From: Phoronis australis
Lineage: Eukaryota > Phoronida > Phoronidae
DNA length: 64,000 bases
Reading direction: 5' to 3'
Assembly (NCBI GenBank): GCA_002633005.1
Contig: NMRA01000531.1
Coordinates: forward strand, 140,590 to 204,589
Position numbers and translations under genes: made by a program. Position 1 is the first letter of the stretch. Every line of letters starts with the position of its first letter. Positions 14,101 to 27,444 of the stretch are shown in pieces. The notes under the pieces are model-generated. The model was given only the letters and a program-made list of their open reading frames with translations. It was not told the origin of the DNA and did no database searches.

Positions 14101-17100
14101 TTTATGGGCAACTCGGTTATTTTCATTAAGAATCGGGGTTTTACTGATGTTTCCAAAAATCAAGAGGTTTTTAATTTCGATTCCATAGCCCTGCAAAACT
14201 ACACAAGCTTGATGTGCCCTAATAACCTATCAGTGGATGGTACCAAGCTACTGTTAAATTCCATTTTTTACCCTGATCTACACTGATATGCACCAATAAA
14301 ACATGACATTAAATGAACTAAAATTATTGCTCTGTTGATCAATTTTAGCTTTTTGCACTGACTCTACAAAGTTCCTACTAAAGTAGAACATAAAATATCA
14401 TAACTAATTTGAGTTCAATTTCCAGTAAGAAAAATGAACCCTGATTCCTGATGTTAAACTGTCCAGGTCTTTGAAAACACCAAAACGGCCTGTATGAACA
14501 ACCGGAACAATATGAGCATGATTTCATAAACGTAAGTGCCCTATATCAAAAATTACTTTCTACTGGAATCATCAACTGTGTGAAACAGAAAGTTTGAAGT
14601 GTCACTTTTCAATGTAAATCCAAGGGTGCTATTGTTACTAGAAAGGGCCTCAAATTGAGTTGTACTCTCTGACCAAACAACATGTATCAAATTACATTTA
14701 ATTCCTTGAAGTTGTTACGAGAATAATTATCAAAAATAAACTGAGGATCAAAACAAGCAATATGGCAACAAAATACACCAACCTGACACAGTGTAACAAT
14801 GTGCCTACATGTATGGGTACATGATATAAGATTGTAAATGTGACAATTACCAAAATAGTAACCACGAACATCCAAATGTGTGGGTGCCCTAAGCTAGATT
14901 TCATTTGGGGTCTCTTTCACTGCAGACTGCACTGATGACTAAGTATTAGTGTGTCCCTGCAGCCGCTTATGACGCCTAGCAGGTACTATGCAGCCCCCGT
15001 CAACCACAACTTTCAATTTGTGCTTCTCTTTACTTGTGCACAGTCTTACTTTTACACCAAGTGTAAGTCTGCACAAACTGATTACTCCTATTCTAAACTG
15101 TATTTCACTAAGAACGACAGAAGCAAAAGAATTCAAAGATATCCAGACAAAGATAGACTTCAAATGACACTAACTGACTTGCAATGACTTCCTAAAACCA
15201 CTTTGGGGCAGAGACATAGCAACACCATTTCAAAAAAATTTTTTAGGCAATTTACATTCATGCCCAACATTTCGGTTGGTCAGTTCTCCGGCCTTCCTCT
15301 GGTGTTACAGCTGGTTAGAACAACGAGCACGGGTCAATAGTACACTCATGGTGGGCACTTGGTACCAGTACACAAATCTAACTGCAACTGAGCATGAGCC
15401 TGAAGAACTTGAGACATTAAGCTCACACAAAATTCAAACATAAAAAGAATAGTGTGCAAATTACCTGTCAAATGTTCTTGTTTTCTGACCTGCCTCTGAT
15501 CTGACTTTCAACGACCTTGAAAGATGCCACAGAATGGCAAACTTCTTGTGAGCTGCAAGGCGCTTTACCTGCACAGAAAATAACACAAAATTAGGGACCA
15601 CAAATGAAAAAAATTGTTGACAACATTTGAAAACTTGATACCTAAAACACATATGCCATTCGAACAAATTTATCCAAAACTCAGAAATCAGGGTGCACAT
15701 ATTTAACAACTTTACAAAGCCCCGAGTGAGACAATGAAAAATGTGAAATCATTCATGACTTCATTCTGCATCTGGCAAGACATTAAAGATTTCCACACAG
15801 AAGTAATTCAAAGTAACGCTGCCTTTTTTGACAATTAAAGGCTATTTAAATGTGGTAATGTAGAAAAGAAATATGAGTAGACATTACTTGATCATCGGAT
15901 ACTAAAGCTCGCCCTATGATGTCTTCAACAGTCCAAGGGTTAGGACACAACTGAAACACTTGACACAACATCTCGACACTCCTCTGGTGGTGGTCAGGGG
16001 AATGACTACTGAGACTGTCCCACAAGTTGGTAGACACAACCTGAAAACAAGCATAATTGATTGGTCAGTGACATGGTCAGGTACTTGACCAACAAAGGCA
16101 ATATAAGAAGGAATGTGACCAATAGTCATAACCAGAATGCAGAAGAAGAGGGGTCAGGACCAAACTTCATTGAAGCAGTGTTCAAAATTTTATAAAAGCA
16201 ATCATGCATTTAAGGTAGCCACAGGACTGGGAGGTGAGCAACCTTCAAGAAAAATGTGGGTACCAGCATATCAACACAAAATACAAAAAAAAACATTTCA
16301 AAATACTACAGCTATAAGCAAATTTCAATGTCCAGATGCAGCCAGGTTGGAAACATCACTATAAAGGTGCCTTAATAACAAATAACACTGTGCTTTATTA
16401 AGAACTTGAAAATGTTGAAAGGAAATGTCATTTTCATTTCAGGAGATGTCACTTTTCTTATGTTTCATTATTCAAACAGTTAGGAGTTATCGTGGAGAAT
16501 GTGAAACTCATTGCAGCATGAGCACTTGAATGTTCAATAACCCAAGTTCAAACAACAGTGCAAAAGTAATTTTTTTCTAAATTCAGATTTGAACTGGAGA
16601 CATAAAAATGTCAAATCAACATTTTTCTAAAAACTAATCAACAGAAAGCAATAATTGAGTACAAACTTTTGACAATTTTTAGAAAAGAAAGAACAGAAAT
16701 CAAACAATTCTGACCTGATAAAAACATGTCCGTTCATTGATGAACTTGAACAGACTAGAAGTCAATGCTGGCAGAATCACCACGGAAACGTGACCCTGAG
16801 ACGATGGCTTAGGAATGGTATCCTGTGCTCCAAGTCCTTCTGTTTGTCTGATGAGGGACTTCGTTAATGACATCATATCTAACATGGCCGAGATAGCAGC
16901 CTCCTGGAGATCAAAGTTTGTCACAAAGCAGCAACACGTTAGCAAGGCTTGGAGCCAGGAGGGCAGGGCAGGATCACCATCTACAGAAAATAAAAACTTT
17001 GTGAAAGCCATCCCAAATGTAACTACCAGACTAGCAACATTTTAGGCATGATTTCAGTGAGACAAAATCATTAATGTCTAAATCCATTAATTGTTTACTT

Positions 17101-20100
17101 CAAACACAACAAAATGCGCCAAAGTTTTGCCTCGTGACTCGGGACTGTCATAATGCTTATGACCAGTGCAAAAAGACAGAGTGAGAGTACAAGACATAGC
17201 GTAGGTGTAGTTGAAAGGGCATTATTGGTTGTCTTCTCAGATGACACCACTCTGATAAGAATACAAGGAATGAAAGTTAGCAAATGTAACATACTGAAAG
17301 ATTTAGTCTGACCAGTCTACTTAATTTTAACACATGACTGAACTGATCAATATTACGAATCTGGTTCAGTATTCCACTTCTAAACCTAGACTTACTGTAC
17401 ATATTCGCTATCTTACATTCAAAATTGTTCTCACAAACAGCTGTACTGTGAAGTCAAGTTAACGCACAACTCTGAATAACCAAAAATGGGTAGAATGAAG
17501 TAAACAAATTTACAATGAACTCTCAGCTTATGCAGTGGAATGAGATCACAGCATGTTGAAAACCATAAACCATGGTTCCCACTCTTCGCAAAGATTTTAT
17601 TATCTGACTTCTCCAAGATGTAATTTTCATTTTCCACAAAAAGTACACTAAAACTTTACAGTAATCTTTGCTATCAAAGACTGTTCACAAGCGTAAGTGA
17701 AAGCGCAAACTTGTGAACTGATCGTTTTCCATGTATGGTAAGTATTGCACAATTGTTGTTATGTCTAAGCCCCATCCCTTAGTTTCCAGTGTTGTGTTAG
17801 TATGAGTCTTGTTCTAGTAATAAAAGATCTTGGCTAACCCTTATTTTAATCTTTGACCAGGTGGCAGAAATTTTCGAGCCCACGTATTGTCTCAGACACA
17901 CTTAATCTAGACCATTTCAAGCCCAGAACCCTTATTAAGTATTATGAACTCTTAACTCTTCGACCTGGAACTCATGTATGCTAAGTTTTGATGTAGTTTT
18001 CTCAGTGTTAAATTATGCATAAATCCGAGAACTGACTCATATAAAGAGAGTTGTTTTAAATTTATCTCTAGAAATGTCCAAACTGGTGTCCATGTGTTTA
18101 GTTTCTGCCATTTACCACTTGTCTTCCAGGTATGCAAAGTATTACCATCTTCCAGGTATGCAAAGTATTACCATCTTCCAGGTATGCAAAGTATTACCAT
18201 CTTCCAAGTTTCCTGTGTAAGTGGAAAGGGTGCAAACCTTAAAGCAACTTACTCCTGGAGTCTCACCTGTTTTAGTCTCCTCCTGTATCATGTGACACTC
18301 TGTCACATACAGTGGGAAACAGGAGAAATCCACCAGAAGTTTGCACGCTTGCGTAAATGTATCAACGCAGGATTGATCAAGCTGGTCCAAGTTGACCTTG
18401 GTCATTCCTTCGCACTCCACGTCGCAGTCGATGTCTGTAGGTAAATAAAACTCATCCGTAGACTCAGTACCATAATCAGAGCTTTTTGTCCCAGACTCTG
18501 GTACGCCAAAAGTAACATCACACAGTGCAGTCATGAACTCATCCAAATCCTTCTGACCACAAAGGACTCTCTTTGTCAGCATGGTAGCCAGGAAGTCTAC
18601 AAAGGAACTCTTGCACTTCTGCATTACCGATTGGGGTACTGTAGGGTGAGTTAGGGTCGTACTTGACGAAGAAGTCGATACGGAGTGTACCACTTGACTC
18701 GACTCTGTTTTCACAGTTCCTCTATTGTGCTCAGACTCAAATTCTGTTTTTGCAGTTCCACTTGACAATGTCTCCTCAGGTGTTGTGAGTTTAAAGTCAC
18801 TCTCACCCTCTATGGTACCAATGCCCCCTACTGGGGGAGGCTCATACTTCACTTCATTCATATCTATTGCATCCTTAGTAGTAGTTTTATCCTCACTGAA
18901 TAGGCGTCCTTCTTGCTCATATGGGAACATCAAGGTGGAGTCATCCAGAGGAGTTGATGGGGTAGACGGAGTCATGGATGGTTGAACCCGTGCAAGGATC
19001 TTTGCACACAGCAGTAGACTATCTGTCAGTTCCTGGTTGGTCAGACTATTGATGTGTGTGGCAAGAGAATGAATTAACTGATGCATCAACTCTGGCAAAT
19101 ACTCTGTCTGTGTCTCAGAATAAGTCTCCTGGAAAAAGTAATGTGTTACAGGTTAGGTCAAAGAAAAAAATAGTTGGTTCCCTTACCAGACTTGTTCTGA
19201 AACCCGAGACTAGTTACTCAAAGAAAAAAGTACCCTCATCAAGTTTATCCTTATTCAAATGCCAAGCAAGGTTTAAAACACCATAGCCGGTCACCGTCTC
19301 GCAAAACAAGCTGACTGAAGTGAAGAGATAGAGAACATAATAACAATTGCTACAGCTAATAATAATGATAACCACCGTGATCAAAAGCTTCAGTAATCAG
19401 CAAAATAAACTATCATTTGTCTTAGTAAAAGAATAGTTATAGCAATAATGGCTTTATGGTGCTACTGAGCTTCAATTGATACCACCAACCAGGAGAGTCC
19501 ACTACAATTTGTCTTCATCAACCAATATTTTGGAAGGGCAATTTTCTTCTCCACATATTTGGCACACAGATAATTGCCAAAATAATCATTTTATACTTTC
19601 CAAGGGCTGACAACCTAGAAACTTTGAAACTTTGTCAAATGTTGTTTTACAACATTGGTAATATACAAATCATGTTGGTAATACACTAAAATGTGATTTT
19701 TTGTGAAGAAATTTGACAAAATAGAACTTCACTAGTCTGCAATATTATGTGATAAATAAATTTACTGAAGAATTACGTGAAATTAAAATGACAAAACATA
19801 AATTAACATAACATAGACCTACCAATGAGACAATGTCGAGCAAGAAATCCACCAGCTTACAAAACTCGGATACTGACAATCGCGTTTTGTAAGAGTAGAC
19901 CTCCTTTCCGTCAGCAGCTTGATCACAGATCTGACCAAACTTACTGGCAATGAAGTCCCAAAGGAAGTAAGGCTCGAACGTGCCAAATAATAGGTTTGCT
20001 GTCTTAATGACTTCACCACTTTCTTTATCAAATTTCCGCCGTCTTGCTTGAAGTGGTAAAGTACCACTGTCAGATGAGTCCTTCGACACACCTTTTGATT

Positions 20101-23100
20101 GCTGTGAACGCACTTTCTCTCCTCTAGCACCAGGGCTACATTCAGAATACAAGCATCGGAAGACCTCAAATAGAATATCCTCCAGAATGGATGACCCAAT
20201 TTCTGGCCGGTCCAGAAATGAGATTAAGATTCGGAAAGGTTTCAGACTCTCTGGACCAGAGCCCAACTTAGCACCAATCACGCCAGCAGAGCTGGCATGA
20301 TTGAGTATTGATGACAATGCATCAATAAGCAAATCTTTGGCAAATGTATTGAAATAGAACAAGTCTGCCTCACTACTTGATGTACTATCAGACCGTTGAA
20401 GATCTGGCACTGGTTTTTGCAAGCCAGGAACCACAATCGGCGCACCCCCAGGATCTAGTCCGAGTAACCACATGAAGAGGCGACGGTTGAGTGACATGTC
20501 GCGCCGGAGCAACACAGAAATCGCTGATTCAAGCAGTTTGGTCATGTCTGGTTTATTGAGCTGTTTATTGTGCATCGGTAGTGCCACCTGGACAAAGTCT
20601 AGTGTGCTACGCTGAACGAGTACAGCCGTGTCTTCGATGCCATTCTGCAGGGCAGAGACCTGAAACACAGTTATGAATAAAGTTATTCAAAGATCAGATT
20701 ATGATGGTTTTTGTGAATATAATTTACGTTCATGGTCGCACATTGTGTGACCTGTTCCCTATAAAAGTACCTCTCGATATCAGAATAAAAGCAACAATTC
20801 AGATAGAGAAGTTTCAATAATAGATGTTTACTAATGCCAAAAAATATTCCCCCATAGTCAACAGACTGTGTGGTAGTCACAGGAGAGTCCCATGCCAACC
20901 AACAAAAAATTCCCGGGAAATAAGGCATATATTTCCAAGTAGTCTCAGAGTAACATCGCACAAATTTCAGAATAAAAATATTGCCAAAATTGAACTTTTT
21001 TCATTTTCCAAAGACTTCTTTCATTGCAATGACTACACAGTTTCTCAAAACAAAGCCTGATGGCAGCTAATCATACAGAACTTGAAAGAAAAGTCATTTA
21101 ATTTGGGGCAACATGTCTTTTGCACAAAAATGCAAAAACAATTTCATTTGTCCACCATATTGTGTCCTAAATTGCAGTGAGTTCACCGTAATTGCATTCT
21201 GATTAGATTGAAATTACATTATATTATTATACAGTCAGGATGACTTCAATGATCGATACCCATCAAAATGAACAGGTTAAAACTCTCCGCAAACTAACAC
21301 TACTTTTACATTTAGTTCCACTAGGCATTTACTGAGAATAAAGTGATGTCATTGGTTAATTAAATTTGAACACAAATCGTCACATGATTTACAACTGTAA
21401 TATCCCAATGTCTTATTCTATTATATTTTACTAAATACTTGTAAAACTATTCTCTGACATAATTTCTATAATTTTTTTTTACAAATTTCCTAAGTAATTC
21501 ATGTAAATATTATGTCTTTCAGTTCATGCTCTGTGTATCGCTTCATTATCCCTACTGTTTTAGTTTTGTTTCTTCATTATTAGTATAATAATAATAATGT
21601 ATTTATTTCAAGTCCTGTATATTTGTTTCATGACGTCTTCATTTGTTTTATTTGAGCCCCCATAGTGAACAGACTACCACCTATAAATACAGATTTCTAT
21701 ACAACTCAAAGACTTGCATCACCCGTTTGATGAACACACTCTGACAGATTGTTTCTCTTTGCTCTAACCCACCTAGTAGAAGGACATGAGTCAGAAAGCG
21801 TGTTGACTTCACGAAAAGGGAGACGTTAGAGGGGAAGGGCTTGTACCCTAACAGGAAGGCTTATACAGAAGAAACATTAGGTGCTACTAAAAGGAGGTGG
21901 GCGCATACACAAGTATTGCCCAAAAGTTGGAGATGGGCTTATACTGCAGTGGATATTGTAACACATTATGAAAGCACTTTTGCAGCTATAGAATAAAGAG
22001 AAATGATCAAGAACAATGGAGAATCAGAATAGATCTATTCATGGGTTATCCAAGGGAAAATGAAAAGGACAAAAAAGCACAGTTGACCCTGATCCGTGCT
22101 TTTTTGAAAATGAAATAGGTAGTGTGAAATTTTTTGTTGTTGTTAGTTAGACTGACTGAAATTGATGATGGACAGCGCGTGTTTAGTCGGTGAATGCAGG
22201 CCTAGAAACGAGTCATGGCAAAAATCACGGTATCATTTAAAAAAGTGATTTAAGACTTGGGTCAGAATCTACTTTTAAAAAACAATTAACCTCACTTATA
22301 TAATAAGCAAAATAAAAATTACTGAGAATATGAACATTAACTGCTAGTAGCGAGAAAAAATCTGGGAATTACTTCTAGTCTGTGATGCGCTCACGGTTAC
22401 TCAGCTCTGTCTTAAGTTGTCTTAAGTTGCGTTTCATGCAACAGATCCCAATACCAACTTTGCTTTATTTGTTTGGCCTTATCGACTCATCTAGTGACCA
22501 GGGTTTTATGTTAAGCTCAACAGCTACAGGATGAAAAGCAACAGATGTAGTCTGGTGCAAACAAGAAGAGGCAATGATCCCAATGTTATTCCATACAACA
22601 CAAACTGTGTATTGATTAGCTGTCCTGAGCCTACAAGTATTAAGTGGCAGTTTCGTAAAGCCAACTGAAGATCAGATTGATGATGAATCTTGGCTGTGAA
22701 TGGTCAAAGGTAATTGACAAGATATTGTTAGCTATATCTGGTTTGACATCCCACTTACTGATAACAGTAAAACATTCAAACTCACTAGTAATATAGAGCA
22801 TAGCTCAGAGGAGGAAAATTTCTTCCATTTCGAGGCAAAATAAAGGTTAAGACAGTAATTTTCCAGTTTTCATGAAATACGAAATTTCATACATCACAAC
22901 CATGCAAGAGTGCCTTTTACTAGAAATTCGTGAAAAAGGAAGTTCTATGCTGTTCAGCTGTGGCAGCAATTTTATCTATTTAAACTTTTCTCAAATTTTG
23001 GTAAGTATTTTGAATAGACACAAGACATAATACAGAACATTTTCTGGTTACCATAATGCCCAACAATGTGGTATACACATAAATAGTATAAAAACCAGGA

Positions 23101-26100
23101 AAAAATACTTTGATGATGCATGAACAAATGAAGATATATGATATTATGTCCTGAGGAAACGCACTTTTAGCAAAAAATATGATTTCACAAGAGATAAAAT
23201 TTAACAATTTTCATCAACTGCTACTGAAATTTGCCATGCACCATCATATCATAAAATTATGATAACGACCAACCATAGAGACTGACACATGTGTCCAAAT
23301 GGGGATAAGAGTATTATGGACAATCAAGAGGGTGTGAAAGCAAAAAAACCTACAGGTGGTAGTCGATCAAGGGATCCTGTCAGTCACCCAAGCCATGTTA
23401 AGAGTGGGTGTGACCTCTAACCAATACGCAAGATTATGTCAAAAATCTAGTACATCACCCACATACTATCGACACATACATACATGTAACATGTGCACTC
23501 TAGTACCTGACAAGTACATGCACAGCATAGTGCGAATGCATAAAATATTCCCACAAAATTCTTATGTCATCATCATCATTGAAGAAGCAAAACATCTTTC
23601 AATTGATCTATGAGCAAAGTTGCTGCATTATATGAAGTTCGAAGGACAGGAAATCGGTCAACAAAAATTTTCTCATCTTAGTAAAAATAGTTCATGATGT
23701 TACTAATATTATTATATTGGCTATATCATGTAAGACAGGTTGACTGAAGCCTGAACAGAGGCCACTTCAAGCTTGCCTTTTGCAAAGTTAAAGAAGCTTA
23801 ACTCGGCAATGACAAAAAGTTTTCAAGTTGTGGTATTGGAGCTCACATGCATTGTTATGGTATAATCACTGATAAATAGTTCCTCAATCTGACACTTGGC
23901 AATGTGTCAACAATGGCTGCACTTGACTCATTTCCACGTTTCAGTCGTTTCGTTTCAGTGGGTCAACTGGCCGATACATATGATTAGTCTGTAAGCTGGA
24001 GGTTGTCATCGACAACAAGGAGGCTAGTCAAGTGTACCAGAAATTGAATGCACTTACAAAATCCCTTAATGGAACTCTTATCAAAATGTCAATATACACC
24101 CGAGGATAATAAATCCCTTAAAAGCGCTATAAAATTGCCTTATGTCAAAGAATAAGTTTTAATTTAGACAAATCACAACTAAAAATTCGATCTCAAATTG
24201 TGCCCTTCCCAGATAAGAAGCAATGTCTGAAGTTAGCAGGAAGTTACATTTCATAGTTGCAAGAGGTCAGGCTTGATAGGTCAAGTCATTATGTGCGATG
24301 AGCTCTTCCCAAACCCAGAAACACATTCTAATCAGTCTGGAACAAGTTACGACCAGTGTTGAAATCACGGTAAAAGTACAAGCTAGTCTGTTCTGTCATA
24401 CGGTGGTTTCATATTTAATACTCAGCCACTCACTAGTGTGTCTACGTTTGTTCCCATGATGTGCAGTTGATCCTCCATACTCATACGCTTGTTGAAGTGT
24501 GACAGCACAAAGGTAATGGCGGGCAGACGGATCACGGGACACGTGACCACACACTCCCACAGCACCCCAAAGAAGTAGGTAGTGTCACACACTTTGCACA
24601 CATTCTCCAACAAAACATTGGTTCTGAAAGTAATTGCTTCGTTTTATCTAATGCACTACCTGAAGAAAGATATGACATGAGTCTACGATCAAAACTGTTT
24701 GTGTCAATCTAATATAAGTTTTCTTTTGCCATCAGCCAGTTAGCTAGAGTAACATGTAGCCGCAAACTTCAACAAACTGAAGACTGTCGCAAGTGTCGTA
24801 CACCATTTCAGATTTCACTCAAGGCACGGGAGACACACAGTTCCCAGTGTAACAAGCCATACAGCACATCTTGACGAAGCCCAGAATTGAACCTGCGCCA
24901 GATGCAGTGACAGATGCTTTAACCAGTGTTCAAATTTGAGCACGTTTTTGAGGCAATGGCGGTAACAGATGCAAATATCAAAGCACAAATACATTTCTCG
25001 GCTGCACAGAATTGTTGAAGCTCTTCCCTACAACAACAATGATCAAACAGGAAAGCATCATTCGGTAATCAATTATTAGGTTTGGACAGATTACGTTAAG
25101 CATTTTGCCTAACTTGTTCACCTAGCTAAAAACAAAAAATGAATTAGGCATTTAACTCTTGTAAAATCAGTCTCATAATATTCCTTAGGGCTCTACTTCC
25201 ATAATCAAAACAACATTGAAACAATCAGCGACATTTGTAAACAGAAAAAGAATCTCAGTAACTTACGACATTGATTTTATGAGTAAAAGGCCCAAATTGT
25301 TTCTTAGCCAGCCAAAAAGGTCCTGGTGTTTGTAAACACTGACATTTACATGGCATGTAGTCGTATTTTGAAAGCATGCATTGGTATTTCATTTTCTCTG
25401 TTGATACAAGTCCCTACATTTTAGCTAAGGAGTACAATTACCAGTCTTGCGGTGAACTTAGGTACATGATTTTGTCCATCATACTTGAAAACAGTATACC
25501 TTAACCACAGAGAGTTATTATTGGCCTTTCGTATTTTGAAGTGATGTATTTTGGCAGCAAATTCCATTTTTAATTACATGCCATTGAAAACCACATACTA
25601 TTAGGCACTGTTCACAGGTTGATGGGGGCGATTGTGCAGTGATGCTTTCTTGCTCATGGTCAGTTACACAGTATTCACAGGTCTTGCACCTCAACCAGCA
25701 ATAGCATGTTGAGGAAACATTGATTAATACTGTTAAAACACACGAGAGTCTGGTTTGAACAAAAGATTGAACAACATATGAAACGTGCGAAGAACAAAAT
25801 TAATCTTAGCCGACTTGAAAATCATGGAATACCGATGAACTGCCCGGTCAACTGACCAGTGAATGAGGCCTTCAGTTAATAAACTTGGAAATGGCAAGCA
25901 CTGTCACTAAATAATCTATCCAGTGACAGCAGTGACACCTACCTGTCATAGTATTCCGACCCTTCCTCTAACCCAGGTAAGACACCAATCAACAACCCAT
26001 AGAGGCCTGGCTTCAAATGCTTCTCCAGAGGTGTAAAATGGTTCTCATAAATACTCAACAGCAATGGTTTCACGTTCATGGCCGCGAAGCTCAGTAGTGG

Positions 26101-27444
26101 GAATAGACCAGCACTGTAGATGAACAGGTCTTGGGCAAGCCGGAATGGACCAATCGTCTTGAAGATGATGTCATAAGTCTCCAAGGCCTTAAGGTGGACC
26201 CCGCTGGGTAGAGCGGGATGGAGACATTGGGCAAGCCGCTTACCAATGGTGACTCGCTTGGGTATGACGGGATACTTTTGATGGCTTAACAATACCTAGA
26301 AATTATGTCATGAAACATTTACCATGTGAGGATATTAATCGCTGTGATAAGCTAACTGATATTTAACAACTCAAATTTATTGTTTAGCATTCCAAGAAAT
26401 AATCAAATTAGATATCATAAAAATTCTCCACTCTAAGAGAAAAAAACGTATTCAACTGCTGTTGTTTGAAAGGTAAATACTTGTTTTACGCTATTTAGAC
26501 ATTTTTCCACATAATGTCTCAAAATTGAAGAATTTTCACCACATCTTTCTTTGCACAACAGTTCTATTCTTGCTCAAACTTTGCCTTTGCTCTCCTTTTG
26601 AATGATGACAGTATGACCACGATAAACAAAATGAATTGTGTATTTTGTTATTGCATCCATGTGTGTGTAATCTCACCGATACAGAACTCAATAAGGCAGA
26701 CAAGTGACTTTTCATTTTTCCATAAAAGGTCACATTTATGTTTTTTCGTGTTCGGGTTCTGTACCATAGCTACCACCAGACAACATTTTGAACAGTTGAT
26801 CATAACAATATGAGAAGCTATTGAAAATGAAAAGGTGCAATTATGGAAATTTTTTTATCAGAAATTAGTGAGATTTTACAATTAATAATACAAATTCTTT
26901 CTCAACTTTACATCAACCTCTACTGTCTCACACATGTTTAAGACATTCTCAGGTTAAGCTCAGGGATTTGGGACAAAAACAATTGCCAAAACTGCCCTAT
27001 TGTTAGTTGCAAGGGTTTCTAACATTGTTATGAACACCCACAATTTTTTTAAAACATTGTCTAGAAGTTGCAATAGTTCAGAATTTGAACATGGACTTTA
27101 AGGATTATTTTTATGCTACAAATATTTCATGGAAAAGCTGAGCAAATAAAATTTCACTTGTTTGTCGAAATGTGTCCTAAACCGGTGAGATGTTACTCTC
27201 ACATTCAAAGGTCCATATGTAACATAATACAGAAACTTTACCAAGCATATGGCTTTAGTACAATTCACAAACAGTAGGAAGACAAGATAATTCTGACCTT
27301 GTTCAACTTGCCCAAGGCTGATATGAGGTCAGCCCACTCGCTAGTCGCTTCAAAGTTCCTAAGGGCCTTCTCCACCTGGGAGATGTATGACCGATACTTG
27401 GAATCAGCCAGTAGGTCACACTCTTCCATGCTTACTGAACTCAT
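2018..27444 (-). CDS. DOP1: DOP1 (Dopey) family protein, N-terminal ~1021 residues, gene continues off the left edge
   Basis: Nine coding exons on the minus strand join in frame: 27298-27444, 25943-26295, 24434-24623, 19823-20659, 18267-19128, 16715-16980, 15888-16040, 15465-15568 and 2018-2170. All introns are GT-AG and all phases match. The product follows the N-terminal half of animal DOP1[17 protein letters not shown] in exon 1, [13 protein letters not shown] and [13 protein letters not shown] in exon 2, [19 protein letters not shown] and IKTANLLF in exon 4, and the FAILWHLSR and MLDSL words in exons 8-9. Family knowledge: DOP1 is a very large peripheral membrane protein (about 2400 residues in vertebrates) that works with MON2 in Golgi-endosome traffic, and its N-terminal part links membranes to kinesin-1. 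The middle of exon 5 is low-complexity (S/T/P/E-rich), as in other family members. The remaining C-terminal ~60% should lie left of the window. The family call is secure; A versus B paralogy is not meaningful for an invertebrate. Confidence 0.95.
4170..4270 (+). repeat. tRNA-derived SINE-like segment, DOP1 intron 8
   Basis: TCTAGTGAATAGCGTATTGG followed by AAGTTCAATCCCAG resembles a tRNA D arm/A box and T arm/B box about 50 bases apart, with an anticodon-arm-like CTGATAA between. An A-rich stretch follows. Degenerate, so not a working tRNA gene. Confidence 0.45.
10500..11900. repeat. Dispersed repeat block with CTCF-like motifs, DOP1 intron 8
   Basis: Three diverged units of about 430-440 bases. 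Each holds AATGGCCACTAGGNGGC, a CTAGGGGGCACAC-type word, ACAGCCATGGGCGCAAAA with TGCCACTAGGAGGCA, and ATGCCAATTTTCACAATCAT. Exact matches to the CTCF core CCASYAGRKGGC lie at 10729-10740, 11175-11186 and 11727-11738; one-mismatch copies lie near 11013, 11319, 11443 and 11601. The block is non-coding; the same family recurs at 47440-48560 and 51040-51440. Confidence 0.75.
15465..15568 (-). CDS. DOP1: DOP1 coding exon 8 (residues 937-971)
   Basis: Acceptor TTTTCTGTGCAG; donor AG|GTAATT, phase 2. It encodes [17 protein letters not shown] and ends TRTFDR, matching the family's AHAKFAVLWHLTR and RSFDR. Confidence 0.9.
15888..16040 (-). CDS. DOP1: DOP1 coding exon 7 (residues 886-936)
   Basis: The acceptor GTTTTCAG precedes [10 protein letters not shown]; the donor is GTAATG after SDDQ. 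The conserved [18 protein letters not shown] matches the family's HHQKSVELFYQLHNLVP. Confidence 0.9.
16715..16980 (-). CDS. DOP1: DOP1 coding exon 6 (residues 797-885)
   Basis: Acceptor TTTTCTGTAG; donor CAG|GTCAGA, phase 0. The peptide [17 protein letters not shown] through [16 protein letters not shown] matches the family segment PQWLQTLMNACS through GRVAVVIRPPLT. Confidence 0.9.
18123..18208. repeat. 26-bp triplication next to DOP1 exon 5 donor
   Basis: Three exact copies (18123-18148, 18149-18174, 18175-18200) plus a partial fourth of a unit containing CCAGGTATGCAAAG. It lies in the intron about 65 bases from the exon 5 donor. Confidence 0.92.
18267..19128 (-). CDS. DOP1: DOP1 coding exon 5 (residues 510-797), variable linker
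   Basis: The acceptor TTTTTCCAG precedes [17 protein letters not shown]; the first ~50 residues match the family ([17 protein letters not shown]). The middle is a divergent S/T/P/E-rich linker. A second GTAAGT donor 18 bases downstream would leave phase 0, but exon 6 needs phase 1, so the ACAG|GTGAGA donor is chosen. The open frame continues through the intron's 26-bp repeats without being coding. Confidence 0.88.
19823..20659 (-). CDS. DOP1: DOP1 coding exon 4 (residues 231-509)
   Basis: An 837-bp exon, phase 0 on both sides. The acceptor GTTTCAG precedes [16 protein letters not shown]; the donor GTAGGT follows LLDIVSL. It carries [31 protein letters not shown] and [20 protein letters not shown] serine-rich, probably disordered stretch of about 35 residues precedes the last motif. 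The open frame runs past the donor into the intron, but that extension is not coding. Confidence 0.95.
20660..24433. other. DOP1 intron 3 (3.8 kb)
   Basis: AT-rich intron. Short ATA/AAT runs occur near 21590. I see no gene, tRNA or clear mobile-element boundary. Confidence 0.5.
24434..24623 (-). CDS. DOP1: DOP1 coding exon 3 (residues 167-230)
   Basis: Acceptor CTTTCAG; donor GTGAGT after the DTL codons, phase 0. It encodes [19 protein letters not shown], then [20 protein letters not shown], matching the family's RLPGITYVLAHLN segment. Confidence 0.92.
25943..26295 (-). CDS. DOP1: DOP1 coding exon 2 (residues 50-167)
   Basis: The acceptor TTTCTAG precedes GTATTGTTAAGC; the donor is AG|GTAGGT, phase 2. 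This is the most conserved exon of the gene: [34 protein letters not shown] and [13 protein letters not shown] are all near-identical to family members. Confidence 0.95.
27298..27444 (-). CDS. DOP1: DOP1 coding exon 1 (residues 1-49)
   Basis: Starts [12 protein letters not shown]; the second Met (residue 6) aligns better with the start of vertebrate DOP1, so either ATG is possible. It ends at KLNK before a GTCAGA donor, phase 0. A plausible acceptor (TTCCAG) lies about 30 bases upstream of the ATG, so an untranslated 5' exon may exist further right. Confidence 0.9.

Larger units (their letters stand above)
2171..15464. other. DOP1 intron 8 (13.3 kb), repeat-rich
   Basis: Besides the SINE-like segment at 4.2 kb and the CTCF-motif block at 10.5-11.9 kb, it holds a pair of direct copies of a G-run element (about 2790-2830 and 2865-2930, shared GCACTGAAAAAAGTGGGGGG). 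It also holds a diverged repeat pair at about 7080-7250 and 9590-9720 (GGCTGCAATCAAACC-like words). Short open frames occur, but none has codon structure or recognisable homology. Confidence 0.6.

Noticed and set aside
18142-18266. Extension of the DOP1 exon 5 frame through the 26-bp repeats
   Set aside because: It passes a good GTGAGA donor whose phase matches exon 6; the extension repeats IPGRW-type residues and is intronic.
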